Source of the DNA: Streptomyces ochraceiscleroticus
Lineage (GTDB): Bacteria > Actinomycetota > Actinomycetes > Streptomycetales > Streptomycetaceae
NCBI RefSeq assembly: GCF_000720485.1
Contig: NZ_JOAX01000011.1
Coordinates: 62,001 to 126,000 of the forward strand
DNA length: 64,000 bases
Direction: 5' to 3'
Shown: piece by piece, positions 45,493 to 55,942 of the stretch
Position numbering within the stretch: the stretch's first letter is position 1
How the letters are laid out: every line of letters begins with the position of its first letter
Notes under the pieces: generated by a model
What the model was told of the DNA's origin: nothing
Databases searched by the model: none
Seen by the model: the letters and a program-made list of their open reading frames with translations, nothing else
Program-made: the position numbers and the translations under genes

Positions 45493-46920
45493 GTGATCTC
45501 CCTGTCCCTCGCCGAGATCGCCGGCATCGTCGGCGGGCGGCCGCACGACATACCGGACGGCTCGGTCCTGGTCACCGGCCCCGTCGTCATCGACTCGCGG
45601 GCCGTGACCGACGGCGCGCTGTTCGCCGCGTTCGCCGGTGAGCGGGTCGACGGGCACGACTACGCCGAGCAGGCCGTGCGGTCGGGCGCGGCGGCCGTAC
45701 TGGCCACGCGTCCCGTCGGCGTGCCCGCGATAGTGGTCGACGACGTGGTGGCCGCGCTCGGCGCGCTGGCCCGCGAGGTCGTCCGGCGTACCGGCGCGGA
45801 CGTCGTCGCGCTGACCGGTTCGGCGGGCAAGACCAGCACCAAGGACCTCATCGCGCAGTTGCTGCAGCGCAGCGGCCCGACGGTGTGGCCCGAGGGCAAC
45901 CTCAACAACGAGATCGGCCTGCCGCTGACCGCGCTGCGGGCCGAGTCCGGCACCCGCCACCTCGTCCTGGAGATGGGCGCGCGCGGCGTCGGCCACATCC
46001 GCTACCTCACAGAGCTGACCCCGCCCCGCATCGGGCTCGTCCTGAACGTCGGCAGCGCGCACATCGGCGAGTTCGGCGGCCGCGAGAAGATCGCCGAGGC
46101 CAAGGGCGAGCTGGTCGAGTCGCTGCCCGACGCGAGCGAGGGCGGCATCGCGATCCTCAACGCCGATGACTCGTACGTACGTGCGATGGCGTCGCGTACC
46201 AAGGCCCGCACCGTCTTCTTCGGCGAGTCCGCCGACGCCGACGTGCGTGCCGAGGATGTCCGGCTCACCGACGACGGTCGCCCCGCCTTCACGCTTCACA
46301 CACCCTCCGGGTGCAGCGCCGTGATCCTGCGGCTGTACGGTGAGCACCACGTGTCGAACGCGCTCGCCGCGGCCGCCGTCGCCCATGAGTCGGGCATGCC
46401 CGCAGACGAGATCGCGTCCGCGCTCTCCGAGGCAGGCACGCTCTCCCGCTGGCGCATGGAGGTCACCGAGCGCGCGGACGGCGTGACGGTCGTCAACGAC
46501 GCCTACAACGCGAACCCCGAGTCGATGCGGGCTGCGCTGCGCGCACTCGTGTCGATGGGCAAGGGGCGGCGTACGTGGGCGGTGCTCGGTCAGATGGCCG
46601 AGCTCGGCGAGGAGTCACTCGCCGAGCACGACGCGGTCGGACGGCTCGCCGTCCGGCTCAACGTCAGCAAGCTCGTGGCAGTCGGGGGCAGGGAAGCGGC
46701 CTGGCTGCAAATGGGCGCTTATAACGAGGGTTCGTGGGGTGAGGAGTCGGTGCACGTGTCCGACGCACGGGCGGCGGTCGACCTGCTGCGCAGTGAGCTG
46801 CAGCCGGGAGACGTGGTGCTGGTGAAGGCGTCCAGGTCGGAGGGGCTGGAGCGGGTCGCGGCCGCATTGCTGGACGATGCGGCAGGCAACGGTGCGCAGG
46901 GCGGGGCCGCCACCCGATGA
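45493..46920 (+). CDS. murF: UDP-N-acetylmuramoyl-tripeptide--D-alanyl-D-alanine ligase
   Basis: Predicted 475-residue Mur ligase that adds D-Ala-D-Ala to complete the UDP-MurNAc-pentapeptide. Motifs are [20 protein letters not shown], the ATP loop [55 protein letters not shown] and [20 protein letters not shown] precedes the GTG. Its stop overlaps the mraY start by four bases. Confidence 0.97.
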   Translation: MISLSLAEIAGIVGGRPHDIPDGSVLVTGPVVIDSRAVTDGALFAAFAGERVDGHDYAEQAVRSGAAAVLATRPVGVPAIVVDDVVAALGALAREVVRRTGADVVALTGSAGKTSTKDLIAQLLQRSGPTVWPEGNLNNEIGLPLTALRAESGTRHLVLEMGARGVGHIRYLTELTPPRIGLVLNVGSAHIGEFGGREKIAEAKGELVESLPDASEGGIAILNADDSYVRAMASRTKARTVFFGESADADVRAEDVRLTDDGRPAFTLHTPSGCSAVILRLYGEHHVSNALAAAAVAHESGMPADEIASALSEAGTLSRWRMEVTERADGVTVVNDAYNANPESMRAALRALVSMGKGRRTWAVLGQMAELGEESLAEHDAVGRLAVRLNVSKLVAVGGREAAWLQMGAYNEGSWGEESVHVSDARAAVDLLRSELQPGDVVLVKASRSEGLERVAAALLDDAAGNGAQGGAATR

Positions 46921-47990
46921 ACACGATGAAGCAGATCCTCTTCTCCGGAATGATCGGGCTCTTCCTGACCTTGATCGGCACGCCGCTGCTGATCAAGCTG
47001 CTGGCCAAAAAGGGCTACGGGCAGTTCATCCGCGACGACGGACCGCGGGACCACCACAGCAAGCGCGGTACGCCCACCATGGGCGGCATCGCGTTCATCC
47101 TGGCCACGATCATCGCGTACGCGCTGACCAAGGTGATCACGAGCAGCGACCCCACCTTCTCCGGTGTGCTGGTGCTGTTCCTGATGGCCGGCATGGGCCT
47201 GGTGGGCTTCCTCGACGACTACATCAAGATCGTCAAGCAGCGGTCGCTGGGTCTGCGGGCCAAGGCCAAGATGGCGGGCCAGCTCATCGTCGGCATCGCC
47301 TTCGCTGTGCTGTCCCTGCAGTTCGCCGACCTGCGCGGACAGACCCCGGCCTCGGACCGGCTCTCCTTCACCCAGGACTTCGGCTGGCAGATCGGCCCCG
47401 TGATCTTCGTGATCTGGGCGCTGTTCATGATCCTGGCGATGTCCAACGGCGTGAACCTCACCGACGGCCTGGACGGCCTGGCCACCGGCGCCTCGGTGAT
47501 GGTCTTCGGCGCGTACACCTTCATCGGCATATGGCAGTACCAGGAGTCCTGCGCCAACCAGATCACCGCGGGCCCCGGCTGCTACGAAGTGCGTGACCCG
47601 CTCGACCTCGCGGTCGTGGCCTCCGCCCTGATGGGTGCCTGCTTCGGCTTCCTGTGGTGGAACACCTCGCCCGCCAAGATCTTCATGGGGGACACCGGCT
47701 CGCTCGCCCTCGGCGGCGCGCTCGCGGGCCTCGCGATCTGCTCCCGTACGGAGCTGCTGCTCGCCATCCTCGGCGGCCTCTTCGTGCTGATCACCATGTC
47801 GGTGGTGATCCAGGTCGGGTCCTTCCGGCTCACCGGCAAGCGCGTGTTCCGGATGGCGCCACTCCAGCACCACTTCGAACTGAAGGGGTGGTCCGAAGTC
47901 CTTGTCGTGGTCCGGTTCTGGATCATCCAGGGCATGTGCGTGATCGTCGCGCTCGGCATCTTCTACGGCGGCTGGCAGGCAGCCAAGTGA
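46917..47990 (+). CDS. mraY: Phospho-N-acetylmuramoyl-pentapeptide transferase
   Basis: Predicted 357-residue polytopic membrane enzyme that transfers phospho-MurNAc-pentapeptide to undecaprenyl phosphate and so makes lipid I. Landmarks are [20 protein letters not shown], the catalytic/Mg-binding [35 protein letters not shown] and the C-terminal [14 protein letters not shown]. About ten membrane helices are visible. ATGA overlaps the murF stop and GTGA overlaps the murD start, so expression is coupled. Confidence 0.97.
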   Translation: MNTMKQILFSGMIGLFLTLIGTPLLIKLLAKKGYGQFIRDDGPRDHHSKRGTPTMGGIAFILATIIAYALTKVITSSDPTFSGVLVLFLMAGMGLVGFLDDYIKIVKQRSLGLRAKAKMAGQLIVGIAFAVLSLQFADLRGQTPASDRLSFTQDFGWQIGPVIFVIWALFMILAMSNGVNLTDGLDGLATGASVMVFGAYTFIGIWQYQESCANQITAGPGCYEVRDPLDLAVVASALMGACFGFLWWNTSPAKIFMGDTGSLALGGALAGLAICSRTELLLAILGGLFVLITMSVVIQVGSFRLTGKRVFRMAPLQHHFELKGWSEVLVVVRFWIIQGMCVIVALGIFYGGWQAAK

Positions 47991-49402
47991 GCGCGCAGGA
48001 CTTCACCGGCCAGGTGATCACCGTCGCCGGCCTGGGCGTGAGCGGCATCAGCGCCGCGCGCGCCCTGGCCGGGCTCGGCGCGACCGTCATCGTCGTGGAC
48101 GGCGGCGACGGCGAGAAGCAGCGGGCCACGGCGGCGGAGCTGGAGGCGGCGGGCATTTCCGTACGCCTCGGGGACGGCGAGACGCTGCCCGAGGGGACCG
48201 ACCTGGTCGTCACCTCACCCGGCTGGAAGCCGAGCAGCCCGCTCTTCGCGGCCGCCGCCGAGGCGGGCGTGGACGTCATCGGGGACGTGGAGGTCGCCTG
48301 GCGGCTCCGCGGCCCCGACGCCGCACCGTGGCTCGCGATCACCGGCACCAACGGCAAGACGACCACCACGCAGATGCTGGCGTCGATCCTGGCCGCCGAG
48401 GGGCTGCGCACCGCGGCCGTCGGCAACATCGGGACCCCCATCATCGACGTGGTGCTCTCCGGCGAGTACGACGTGCTCGCCGTCGAGCTCTCCAGCTACC
48501 AGCTCCACTGGGCGCCCTCGCTGCGCGCCCACTCCGCGGCTGTGCTGAACCTCGCGCCCGACCACCTCGACTGGCACGGCTCCATGGAGGCCTACGCCGC
48601 CGACAAGGGCCGGATCTACGAGGGCAACACCGTCGCCTGCGTCTACAACGTGGCCGACAAGGCCACCGAGGACCTGGTCCGTGAGGCGGATGTCGAGGAG
48701 GGCTGCCGCGCGATCGGCTTCACCCTCGGCACGCCGGGACCCGGCCAGGTGGGCGTCGTCGAGGGCATCCTCGTCGACCGCGCGTTCGTCGAGAACCGGC
48801 AGAAGCAGGCCCAGGAGCTGGCCGAGGTCTCCGACGTGAACCCGCCCGCTCCGCACAACATCGCCAACGCCCTCGCGGCCGCGGCGCTGGCCCGCGCGTT
48901 CGGCGTGCAGCCCGCCTCCGTACGCGACGGCCTCCGCGCCTTCCACCCGGACGCGCACCGCATCCAGCACGTCGCGGACGTCGACGGGATCGCGTACATC
49001 GACGACTCCAAGGCGACCAACACCCACGCCGCCGAGGCGTCGTTGGCCGCGTACGAGCACATCGTGTGGATCGCCGGCGGCCTCGCCAAGGGCGCGACGT
49101 TCGACGAGCTCGTCCAGAAGTCGGCGGGGCACCTCCGCGGTGCCGTCCTGATCGGCAAGGACCGGGCCCTGATCGCCGAAGCGCTCGCGCGACACGCCCC
49201 GGATGTGCCCGTTGTCGACCTCGACCGGACCGACACTGGGGCGATGTCCGAGGCCGTACGGGAAGCCGCGCGGCTCGCCCGGCCGGGCGATACGGTCCTG
49301 TTGGCACCGGCCTGCGCCTCGATGGACATGTACCTGAACTACAACAAGCGGGGCGACGCCTTCGCCGACGCGGTCCGCGAGCTGGCCGCGCAGGACCAGT
49401 AG
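47987..49402 (+). CDS. murD: UDP-N-acetylmuramoylalanine--D-glutamate ligase
   Basis: Predicted 471-residue cytoplasmic Mur ligase that adds D-Glu to UDP-MurNAc-L-Ala. Motifs are [15 protein letters not shown] at the N-terminus, the ATP loop [56 protein letters not shown], and [20 protein letters not shown] at the C-terminus. The GTG start overlaps the mraY stop (GTGA). Between this gene and ftsW 65 bases contain the ftsW ribosome site. Confidence 0.97.
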   Translation: MSAQDFTGQVITVAGLGVSGISAARALAGLGATVIVVDGGDGEKQRATAAELEAAGISVRLGDGETLPEGTDLVVTSPGWKPSSPLFAAAAEAGVDVIGDVEVAWRLRGPDAAPWLAITGTNGKTTTTQMLASILAAEGLRTAAVGNIGTPIIDVVLSGEYDVLAVELSSYQLHWAPSLRAHSAAVLNLAPDHLDWHGSMEAYAADKGRIYEGNTVACVYNVADKATEDLVREADVEEGCRAIGFTLGTPGPGQVGVVEGILVDRAFVENRQKQAQELAEVSDVNPPAPHNIANALAAAALARAFGVQPASVRDGLRAFHPDAHRIQHVADVDGIAYIDDSKATNTHAAEASLAAYEHIVWIAGGLAKGATFDELVQKSAGHLRGAVLIGKDRALIAEALARHAPDVPVVDLDRTDTGAMSEAVREAARLARPGDTVLLAPACASMDMYLNYNKRGDAFADAVRELAAQDQ

Positions 49403-49467
49403 ACCCACCCGTCCGTCCCCGCCCGCGTCGTGGACGTGCGGCGCAGCGCATCTGTGGAGGGACGAGG

Positions 49468-50826
49468 ATGACGGCCCGACCGGCGAAGGAGGCACCGCCG
49501 AGCCCACCGCGTCCGCTGCGCCCGGTACGGCGGACGCCGCCGGGCCCCCGGATGCCGCGCCCCGGCGACCCCACGGGCCCGCGGCGCCTGTACCACCGGG
49601 CGAAGCGGGCCTGGGACCGGCCGCTGACGGCGTACTACCTCGTGCTCGGCGGCAGCCTGCTGATCATGGTGCTCGGGCTGGTCATGGTCTACTCCGCCTC
49701 GCAGATCAAGGCGCTGCAGTCCGGGCTGTCGCCCACGTACTTCTTCCGCAAGCAGCTGCTCGCCGCGGCGCTCGGCGGCGGGCTGATGGTGCTGGCGACC
49801 AAGCTGCCCGTCCGGGCGCACCGGGCGCTGGCGTACCCGCTGATCGCCGGCTCCGTCTTCCTGATGTGCCTGGTCCAGGTGCCGGGGATAGGCGTCGCGG
49901 TCAACGGCAACCAGAACTGGATCTCGCTCGGCGGGCCCTTCCAGCTCCAGCCCAGCGAGTTCGGCAAGCTGGCGCTGGTCCTGTGGGGCGCCGACCTGCT
50001 CGCGCGCAAGCAGGAGCGGCGGCTGCTGACACAGTGGAAGCATTTGCTCGTACCGCTGATTCCGGCCGCTTTCCTGCTGCTCGGGCTCATCATGCTCGGC
50101 GGCGACATGGGCACCGCGATCATTCTCACGGCCATCCTCTTCGGACTGCTGTGGCTGGCGGGGGCGCCCACCCGGCTGTTCGTCGGGGTGCTGGCAGCGG
50201 CCGGCGTCATCGGCGCGCTCCTCATCAAGACGAGCGCCAACCGGATGTCCCGGCTCGCGTGCATCGGCGCGACCGACCCCGGCCCGGGTGACCAGTGCTG
50301 GCAGGCCGTGCACGGGATATACGCCCTCGCGTCCGGCGGATTCTTCGGATCCGGTCTCGGCGCGAGTATGGAAAAATGGGGTGAACTCCCTGAGCCACAC
50401 ACCGACTTCATCTTCGCCATCACCGGGGAGGAACTGGGACTGGCGGGGACGCTGTCGGTACTCGCCCTCTTCGCGGCTCTAGGCTATGCGGGTATCCGCG
50501 TGGCCGGACGCACGGAGGATCCCTTCGTACGGTACGCCGCGGGTGGCGTGACCACCTGGATCACGGCCCAGGCCGTGGTCAACATCGGTGCGGTGCTCGG
50601 CCTGCTGCCGATCGCCGGTGTCCCGCTCCCGCTGTTCTCCTACGGAGGCTCCGCCCTGCTGCCGACGATGTTCGCCGTCGGACTCCTGATCGCCTTCGCG
50701 CGTGACGAGCCCGCGGCGCGGGCGGCGCTGGCCATGCGGCAGCCGGTATTCGCGAGAATGCCGGCTGGGGTGAGACGGAAGACGATGAGACGGCGCGTCA
50801 AGAAGCTGCCGTCCGGAGAGCGGTGA
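49468..50826 (+). CDS. ftsW: Septal peptidoglycan glycosyltransferase FtsW
   Basis: Predicted 452-residue SEDS-family membrane enzyme that polymerises lipid II at the septum together with FtsI. A Pro/Arg-rich cytoplasmic N-terminus of about 50 residues precedes ten or so membrane helices. The motifs NGNQNWISLGGPFQLQPSEF, GGDMGTAIIL, GLGASMEKWGELPEPHTDFI and GVPLPLFSYGGSALL are typical. The ATG has GGAGG upstream. The C-terminus ends in a basic stretch (RRKTMRRRVKKL). Confidence 0.96.
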   Translation: MTARPAKEAPPSPPRPLRPVRRTPPGPRMPRPGDPTGPRRLYHRAKRAWDRPLTAYYLVLGGSLLIMVLGLVMVYSASQIKALQSGLSPTYFFRKQLLAAALGGGLMVLATKLPVRAHRALAYPLIAGSVFLMCLVQVPGIGVAVNGNQNWISLGGPFQLQPSEFGKLALVLWGADLLARKQERRLLTQWKHLLVPLIPAAFLLLGLIMLGGDMGTAIILTAILFGLLWLAGAPTRLFVGVLAAAGVIGALLIKTSANRMSRLACIGATDPGPGDQCWQAVHGIYALASGGFFGSGLGASMEKWGELPEPHTDFIFAITGEELGLAGTLSVLALFAALGYAGIRVAGRTEDPFVRYAAGGVTTWITAQAVVNIGAVLGLLPIAGVPLPLFSYGGSALLPTMFAVGLLIAFARDEPAARAALAMRQPVFARMPAGVRRKTMRRRVKKLPSGER

Positions 50827-50832
50827 ATTTCG

Positions 50833-51924
50833 GTGCATGTCGTACTCGCCGGTGGGGGGACCGCCGGCCACATCGAGCCCGCGCTCGCCCTCGCGGACGC
50901 CCTGCGCAGGCAGGACCCGACCGTGGGCATCACGGCCCTGGGCACGGAGCGCGGACTGGAGACCCGGCTGGTACCGGAGCGCGGCTATGAACTGGGGCTG
51001 ATCCCGGCCGTTCCGCTGCCGCGCAAGCCCACCCCCGAGCTGATCACCGTCCCCGGGCGGCTGCGCGGCACGATCAAGGCCGCCGAGCAGATCCTGGAGC
51101 GCACGAAGGCGGACTGCGTCGTCGGCTTCGGCGGTTACGTGGCGCTGCCCGGCTACCTGGCCGCCAAGCGGCTCGGCGTGCCGATCGTCGTGCACGAGGC
51201 CAACGCCCGGCCGGGTCTGGCCAACAAGATCGGCTCGCGCTACGCCAAGTTCGTCGCCGTCTCCACCCCCGACAGCAAGCTGCGCGACGCCCGTTACGTC
51301 GGCATCCCGCTGCGCCGCACGATCGCGACCCTGGACCGGGCGGCGGTACGCGCCGAGGCGCGCGCCGCCTTCGGCCTGGACCCGAACCTGCCGACGCTGC
51401 TGGTCTCCGGCGGCTCGCAGGGCGCCCGCCGGCTGAACGAGGTCATCCAGGCCGCCGTGCCGAGCTTCCAGCGCGCCGGCATCCAGGTGCTGCACGCGGT
51501 CGGCCCGAAGAACGAACTGCCGCAGGTCGACAACATGCCCGGGATGCCGCCGTACGTCCCGGTACCGTACGTGGACCGGATGGACCTCGCGTACGCCGCG
51601 GCCGACATGATGCTCTGCCGCGCGGGCGCGATGACCGTCGCCGAGCTGTCCGCCGTCGGGCTGCCCGCCGCGTACGTCCCGCTGCCCATCGGCAACGGCG
51701 AGCAGCGGCTGAACGCCCAGCCGGTGGTCAACGCCGGCGGCGGCCTGCTGGTCGACGACGCGCAGCTGTCCCCCGAGTGGGTGCAGGGCAACGTCCTGCC
51801 GGTGCTCTCGGACCCGCACCGGCTGTACGAGATGTCCCGCGCGGCCGCCGAGTTCGGCCGCAGAGACGCCGACGAACTCCTCGTCGGCATGGTCTACGAA
51901 GCAATCGCCTCCCGCCGGGGCTGA
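50833..51924 (+). CDS. murG: UDP-N-acetylglucosamine--N-acetylmuramyl-(pentapeptide) pyrophosphoryl-undecaprenol GlcNAc transferase
   Basis: Predicted 363-residue GT28 glycosyltransferase that converts lipid I to lipid II at the inner face of the membrane. The N-terminal loop is [33 protein letters not shown] and [14 protein letters not shown] form the lipid-I side. The UDP-GlcNAc side has [33 protein letters not shown] and [18 protein letters not shown]. The GTG start lies six bases after the ftsW stop. Its ribosome site (GGAGAG) lies inside the end of ftsW. Confidence 0.96.
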   Translation: MHVVLAGGGTAGHIEPALALADALRRQDPTVGITALGTERGLETRLVPERGYELGLIPAVPLPRKPTPELITVPGRLRGTIKAAEQILERTKADCVVGFGGYVALPGYLAAKRLGVPIVVHEANARPGLANKIGSRYAKFVAVSTPDSKLRDARYVGIPLRRTIATLDRAAVRAEARAAFGLDPNLPTLLVSGGSQGARRLNEVIQAAVPSFQRAGIQVLHAVGPKNELPQVDNMPGMPPYVPVPYVDRMDLAYAAADMMLCRAGAMTVAELSAVGLPAAYVPLPIGNGEQRLNAQPVVNAGGGLLVDDAQLSPEWVQGNVLPVLSDPHRLYEMSRAAAEFGRRDADELLVGMVYEAIASRRG

Positions 51925-51987
51925 CGCATCGGCGAGTGAGCCGAAGGGGCGCGCCGGAGGTGAACCGAGCCAGGAAAAGGAGCGCGC

Positions 51988-52830
51988 GTGGCCGGACCGA
52001 GCACCGCCCGCCGTGGTGAGCAGCAACGAGTGCCGGCCGGCCCGCCCGCCGACTCCGAGGGACCGGAGGAGCGGTTCCGGCCGCGGTGGCTGCGGCTGCC
52101 GCGGCCGGGGGCGCGCCTCCCCGGCCGCCCGCGCCGCCGCACGCTCATCGTCGCCACCGTCCTCATAGCGCTGCTGGTCGGCTTTGGTACCTGGGCGCTG
52201 TACGGCTCGGACTGGCTCCGCGCGGAGCAGGTACAGGTGCGCGGCACCGACGTCCTGACGGTGCGTGAGGTGAAGGCCGCGGCGGAGGTGCCCCTGGGCG
52301 CGCCGCTCGCCTCCGTGGACACCGACGGTATCGCCGCCCGGCTGGCCGACCGGCTCCGCCGCATCAAGTCGGTCGAAGTGGAGCGCTCGTGGCCGGACAC
52401 CATCTCCCTGAACGTGACGGAGCGCCAGCCCGTCCTGGTCGTCCAAAAGGGCGGAAAGTTCCGTGAAGTGGACGACCGGGGCGTACGCTTCGCCACCGTC
52501 GGTATCGCGCCGCGCGATGTACCCCGGCTGGAAATGGACGCGGCCGATTCGCCGAGCCTGCGCCGTTTCGGTATCCCTGCTCTGAACCGCGCGGCGGTGA
52601 AGGTCGCCACCGCGCTTCCCGATACGGTCGGCAAGGACGTGCGCGTCATCCGCGTACGTTCGTACGACTCCATCACCCTGGAGCTGACCGGCGGACGCCG
52701 GGTCGAGTGGGGCAGCGAGGAACACGGCACGGAAAAGGCCAAGGTACTCCGCGCGCTGCTGAAAGCGGCGCGTGATGCGCGCCACTTCGACGTCAGCGTC
52801 CCCAGTGCGCCCGCCGCGTCCGGGAGTTGA
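51988..52830 (+). CDS. ftsQ: Cell division protein FtsQ/DivIB
   Basis: Predicted 280-residue bitopic division protein. A Pro/Arg-rich cytoplasmic N-terminus is followed by one membrane helix near residues 53-71 (TLIVATVLIALLVGFGTWAL). A POTRA domain comes next (AEQVQVRGTDVLTVREVKAA) and then the FtsQ beta domain (SVEVERSWPDTISLNVTERQ). It links FtsL/FtsB to the rest of the divisome. AAAGGAG precedes the GTG. Confidence 0.94.
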   Translation: MAGPSTARRGEQQRVPAGPPADSEGPEERFRPRWLRLPRPGARLPGRPRRRTLIVATVLIALLVGFGTWALYGSDWLRAEQVQVRGTDVLTVREVKAAAEVPLGAPLASVDTDGIAARLADRLRRIKSVEVERSWPDTISLNVTERQPVLVVQKGGKFREVDDRGVRFATVGIAPRDVPRLEMDAADSPSLRRFGIPALNRAAVKVATALPDTVGKDVRVIRVRSYDSITLELTGGRRVEWGSEEHGTEKAKVLRALLKAARDARHFDVSVPSAPAASGS

Positions 52831-52883
52831 CGTACGTACGCGCAGGCCAGCACCCTGGATGGCTACCACTACGGGTGATCACA

Positions 52884-52889
52884 TAGGGT
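52884..52889 (+). promoter_or_regulatory. Candidate upstream ftsZ promoter (-10 TAGGGT)
   Basis: A TAGGGT hexamer after GTGATCACA is -10-like. It lies about 220 bases before ftsZ, upstream of the better-supported promoter at 52921-52950. No convincing -35 could be chosen, so confidence is low. Confidence 0.35.
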
Positions 52890-52920
52890 GAAAAGAAAAA
52901 CGGGAGGTTCGGCGTGTTCG

Positions 52921-52950
52921 TTGAACGTGCGCCGCTTGTCGACTTAGTGT
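52921..52950 (+). promoter_or_regulatory. ftsZ promoter (TTGAAC-18-TAGTGT)
   Basis: TTGAAC (52921-52926) and TAGTGT (52945-52950) with an 18-base spacer look like a sigma-70 promoter in the ftsQ-ftsZ gap. Streptomyces coelicolor has several ftsZ promoters in the same gap, one of which is raised in sporulating aerial hyphae. This element may be its counterpart. Confidence 0.65.
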
Positions 52951-52986
52951 CTCGTTCCAAAGAACCCAGGGAACACAGGCACTGGT

Positions 52987-53011
52987 AACCCTAAACTTCA
53001 ACGTTAGGGTT
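52987..53011. promoter_or_regulatory. Inverted repeat in the ftsZ leader
   Basis: AACCCTAA (52987-52994) and TTAGGGTT (53004-53011) are perfect 8-bp arms separated by nine bases. The element lies about 40 bases past the -10 at 52945 and 95 bases before ftsZ. It may bind a regulator or form an RNA hairpin. Confidence 0.6.
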
Positions 53012-53049
53012 CGGGTCGGCAATACGGACCGTCCCATCGGCATCAGTCG

Positions 53050-53058
53050 TTGTCCACA
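53050..53058 (+). promoter_or_regulatory. Consensus Streptomyces DnaA box upstream of ftsZ
   Basis: TTGTCCACA is an exact match to the Streptomyces DnaA-box consensus and lies 48 bases before the ftsZ start. A single box is weak evidence for DnaA binding. A WhiA-type GACAC follows at 53075-53079. Confidence 0.45.
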
Positions 53059-53105
53059 GCACATGTGAGGCACCGACACGTAACTCGAGGCGAGAGGCCT
53101 TCGAC

Positions 53106-54332
53106 GTGGCAGCACCGCAGAACTACCTCGCAGTCATCAAGGTCGTCGGCATCGGCGGCGGTGGCGTGAACGCCATCAACCGGATGATCGAGGTCGGGCT
53201 CAAGGGCGTCGAGTTCATCGCGATCAACACCGATGCGCAGGCGTTGCTGATGAGCGACGCCGACGTCAAGCTCGACGTCGGCCGTGAAATGACGCGTGGC
53301 CTCGGCGCCGGCGCAAACCCGGACGTGGGCCGCAAGGCGGCCGAAGACCACCGCGAGGAGATCGAGGAGGTCCTCAAGGGGGCCGACATGGTCTTCGTGA
53401 CCGCGGGTGAGGGCGGCGGCACCGGTACGGGCGGCGCGCCCGTGGTCGCCAACATCGCGCGCTCGCTGGGCGCCCTGACGATCGGTGTGGTCACCCGGCC
53501 GTTCACCTTCGAGGGCCGCCGCCGCGCCAACCAGGCCGAGGACGGCATCGCGCAGCTGCGCGAAGAGGTCGACACGCTCATCGTCATCCCCAATGACCGG
53601 CTGCTGTCCATCTCGGACCGCCAGGTGAGCGTTCTTGACGCCTTCAAGTCGGCCGACCAGGTGCTGCTGTCCGGTGTCCAGGGCATCACCGACCTGATCA
53701 CCACCCCGGGTCTGATCAACCTCGACTTCGCCGACGTGAAGTCCGTGATGTCCGAGGCGGGCTCGGCCCTCATGGGCATCGGCTCCGCGCGCGGCGACGA
53801 CCGCGCGGTGGCCGCCGCGGAAATGGCCATCTCCTCGCCGCTTCTGGAGGCGTCCATCGACGGCGCCCGCGGTGTGCTGCTGTCCATCTCCGGCGGCTCC
53901 GACCTCGGTCTCTTCGAGATCAACGAGGCGGCCCAGCTCGTCAGCGAGGCGGCTCACCCCGAGGCGAACATCATCTTCGGCGCGGTCATCGACGACGCGC
54001 TGGGCGACGAGGTCCGCGTGACGGTCATCGCCGCAGGCTTCGACGGCGGTCAGCCGCCGGCCCGCCGCGAGAACGTCATCAGCTCGTCCTCCTCCGGCAA
54101 GCGCGAGGAGCCGGCCGCTCCGGCGAGCCGTCCGGCCGCGCCCCCGGAGCCCCGCCCGGCCTTCGGCGGCCTCGGCTCCGTCCCGGTGCGGGACGAGGAG
54201 CCGGCCCCGGTCGAGCCGGCGCCGGTCAGCGAGGCCCCGGCCCCGCCCCCGATCGCCCCGCAGGTTCCCCCGGCCCGTCCGTACACGGACAGCACGGCCG
54301 AGGAGCTGGACGTCCCGGACTTCCTGAAGTAG
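53106..54332 (+). CDS. ftsZ: Cell division protein FtsZ
   Basis: Predicted 408-residue tubulin-like GTPase that polymerises into the Z-ring. Motifs are [26 protein letters not shown], the GTP signature [22 protein letters not shown] and the catalytic T7 loop [12 protein letters not shown] 90-residue Pro/Glu/Ala-rich linker leads to the conserved C-terminal peptide DVPDFLK, which binds SepF and other partners. The GTG has GAGAGG upstream. It has its own regulatory region of about 275 bases. Confidence 0.98.
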   Translation: MAAPQNYLAVIKVVGIGGGGVNAINRMIEVGLKGVEFIAINTDAQALLMSDADVKLDVGREMTRGLGAGANPDVGRKAAEDHREEIEEVLKGADMVFVTAGEGGGTGTGGAPVVANIARSLGALTIGVVTRPFTFEGRRRANQAEDGIAQLREEVDTLIVIPNDRLLSISDRQVSVLDAFKSADQVLLSGVQGITDLITTPGLINLDFADVKSVMSEAGSALMGIGSARGDDRAVAAAEMAISSPLLEASIDGARGVLLSISGGSDLGLFEINEAAQLVSEAAHPEANIIFGAVIDDALGDEVRVTVIAAGFDGGQPPARRENVISSSSSGKREEPAAPASRPAAPPEPRPAFGGLGSVPVRDEEPAPVEPAPVSEAPAPPPIAPQVPPARPYTDSTAEELDVPDFLK

Positions 54333-54345
54333 CCGAAGACACGCA

Positions 54346-55095
54346 GTGATAGGGCAGCAGCACGATGTGCTGACGAATGATGCGAGCGGCGCGCGCTTTG
54401 CCTTCACCGACCGGTGGGGCGGGGTGAGCGCCGCTCCGTATGCCGAGCTCAATCTCGGCGGCGCCGTGGGCGACGACCCACAGGCGGTACGGACCAATCG
54501 CGAGCTGGCGGCCAAGTCCCTCGGACTGGATCCGGCCGATGTGGTCTGGATGAACCAGGTGCACGGACGCGACGTGGCGGTCGTGGACGGGCCGTGGCGG
54601 GACGGGACCGAGGTGCCCTGCGTGGACGCGGTGGTGACGGCCCGTCGGGGTCTCGCCCTCGCCGTCCTCACCGCCGACTGCACCCCCGTCCTCCTGGCCG
54701 ACCCGGTCGCCGGGGTCGCGGGCGCCGCGCACGCCGGACGTCCCGGGCTGGTGGCCGGGGTCGTACCGGCCACGGTCGAGGCGATGACCGCCCTCGGGGC
54801 CGACCCCGAGCGGATCGTCGCGTACACCGGCCCCGCGGTCTGCGGGCGCTGTTACGAGGTGCCGGAGGCGATGCGCGCCGAGGTCGCCGCCGCGGTGCCC
54901 GAGGCCCACGCGACCACCGGCTGGGGAACCCCGGCGGTGGACGTGGTGGCCGGGGTGGCCGCCCAACTCGCCCGGTGCGGCGTGCGGGTGCGTGAACATT
55001 CCCACATCTGCACGCTGGAATCGGCGGACCATTTCTCGTACCGGCGCGACCGCACAACGGGGCGGCTCGCGAGTTATGTATGGCTGGACGGCTGA
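54346..55095 (+). CDS. pgeF: Peptidoglycan editing factor PgeF (YfiH/YlmD)
   Basis: Predicted 249-residue copper/zinc-oxidoreductase-like protein (DUF152). The metal-site residues are visible as His in NQVHGRDV, Cys in LTADCTPVLL and His in GAAHAGRPGLV. In E. coli PgeF (YfiH) hydrolyses mis-incorporated L-Ser-containing UDP-MurNAc. A similar quality-control role in precursor synthesis is inferred here. It follows ftsZ by 13 bases with a GTG start. Confidence 0.92.
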   Translation: MIGQQHDVLTNDASGARFAFTDRWGGVSAAPYAELNLGGAVGDDPQAVRTNRELAAKSLGLDPADVVWMNQVHGRDVAVVDGPWRDGTEVPCVDAVVTARRGLALAVLTADCTPVLLADPVAGVAGAAHAGRPGLVAGVVPATVEAMTALGADPERIVAYTGPAVCGRCYEVPEAMRAEVAAAVPEAHATTGWGTPAVDVVAGVAAQLARCGVRVREHSHICTLESADHFSYRRDRTTGRLASYVWLDG

Positions 55096-55098
55096 GCT

Positions 55099-55818
55099 GT
55101 GACGGACCGTAGAACGGAACTGGCCGAGAACCTGGCCCGGGTGGAGGACCGTATCTCCACCGCTTGTGCCAAAGCCGGTCGTAATCGCGATGATGTGACC
55201 CTGATTGTGGTCACAAAGACCTATCCGGCGAGCGATGTCCGTATCCTTTCGGAATTGGGCATCCGGCACGTCGCGGAGAACCGCGACCAGGACGCGGCGC
55301 CCAAGGCGGCCGCTTGCTCGGATTTGCCGCTTACTTGGCATTTCGTCGGCCAATTGCAGACAAATAAAGTCCGGTCTGTGGCCAGTTACGCGGATATCGT
55401 GCAGTCCGTGGACCGGGTCAAGCTCGTCACCGCGCTCTCCAAGGAGGCCGTACGTGCCGGGCGCGAGCTGGACTGCCTGATCCAGGTGGCACTTGACGCC
55501 GAGTCGGGGGAGCGCGGCGACCGCGGCGGCGTCGGTCCGGACGGGGTGGCGGCGCTGGCCGACGCGGTGGCGGCGGCCGACGGGCTGCGGCTGGGCGGCC
55601 TGATGACGGTCGCTCCGCTGGCAGGGCAGTACGCGGGCCGGCCGCGGGCGGCTTTCGACCGGCTGACGGAAATCGCATCCGGCCTGCGGGCGGGTCATCC
55701 TGCTGCGAAAATGGTCTCGGCAGGAATGAGTTCGGATCTCGAGGACGCGGTGGCCGCCGGTGCGACACATGTACGCGTGGGCACTGCGGTACTCGGAGTC
55801 CGACCACGGCTCGGGTAA
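55099..55818 (+). CDS. YggS-family PLP-binding protein (YlmE)
   Basis: Predicted 239-residue PLP homeostasis protein. The PLP Lys is in LIVVTKTYPASD. Further landmarks are WHFVGQLQTNKV, MTVAPLAG and SAGMSSDLEDAVAAGATHVR, followed by VGTAVLG. The usual GENxVQE motif appears as VAENRDQDA, which is a modest departure. It starts three bases after pgeF and lies between ftsZ and sepF, as its counterpart does in many Gram-positive dcw clusters. Confidence 0.92.
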   Translation: MTDRRTELAENLARVEDRISTACAKAGRNRDDVTLIVVTKTYPASDVRILSELGIRHVAENRDQDAAPKAAACSDLPLTWHFVGQLQTNKVRSVASYADIVQSVDRVKLVTALSKEAVRAGRELDCLIQVALDAESGERGDRGGVGPDGVAALADAVAAADGLRLGGLMTVAPLAGQYAGRPRAAFDRLTEIASGLRAGHPAAKMVSAGMSSDLEDAVAAGATHVRVGTAVLGVRPRLG

Positions 55819-55942
55819 CGTCGCGAAGCAAGTCGGACCACAGCACAAAATATGGTCATTACCGTCAAAAGACGGGCAGGCCGAGTGGATCCAAGGCGAC
55901 CGGTGACGGAGCCGATCCACCACAGAGCGGAGGACGCAGAGA

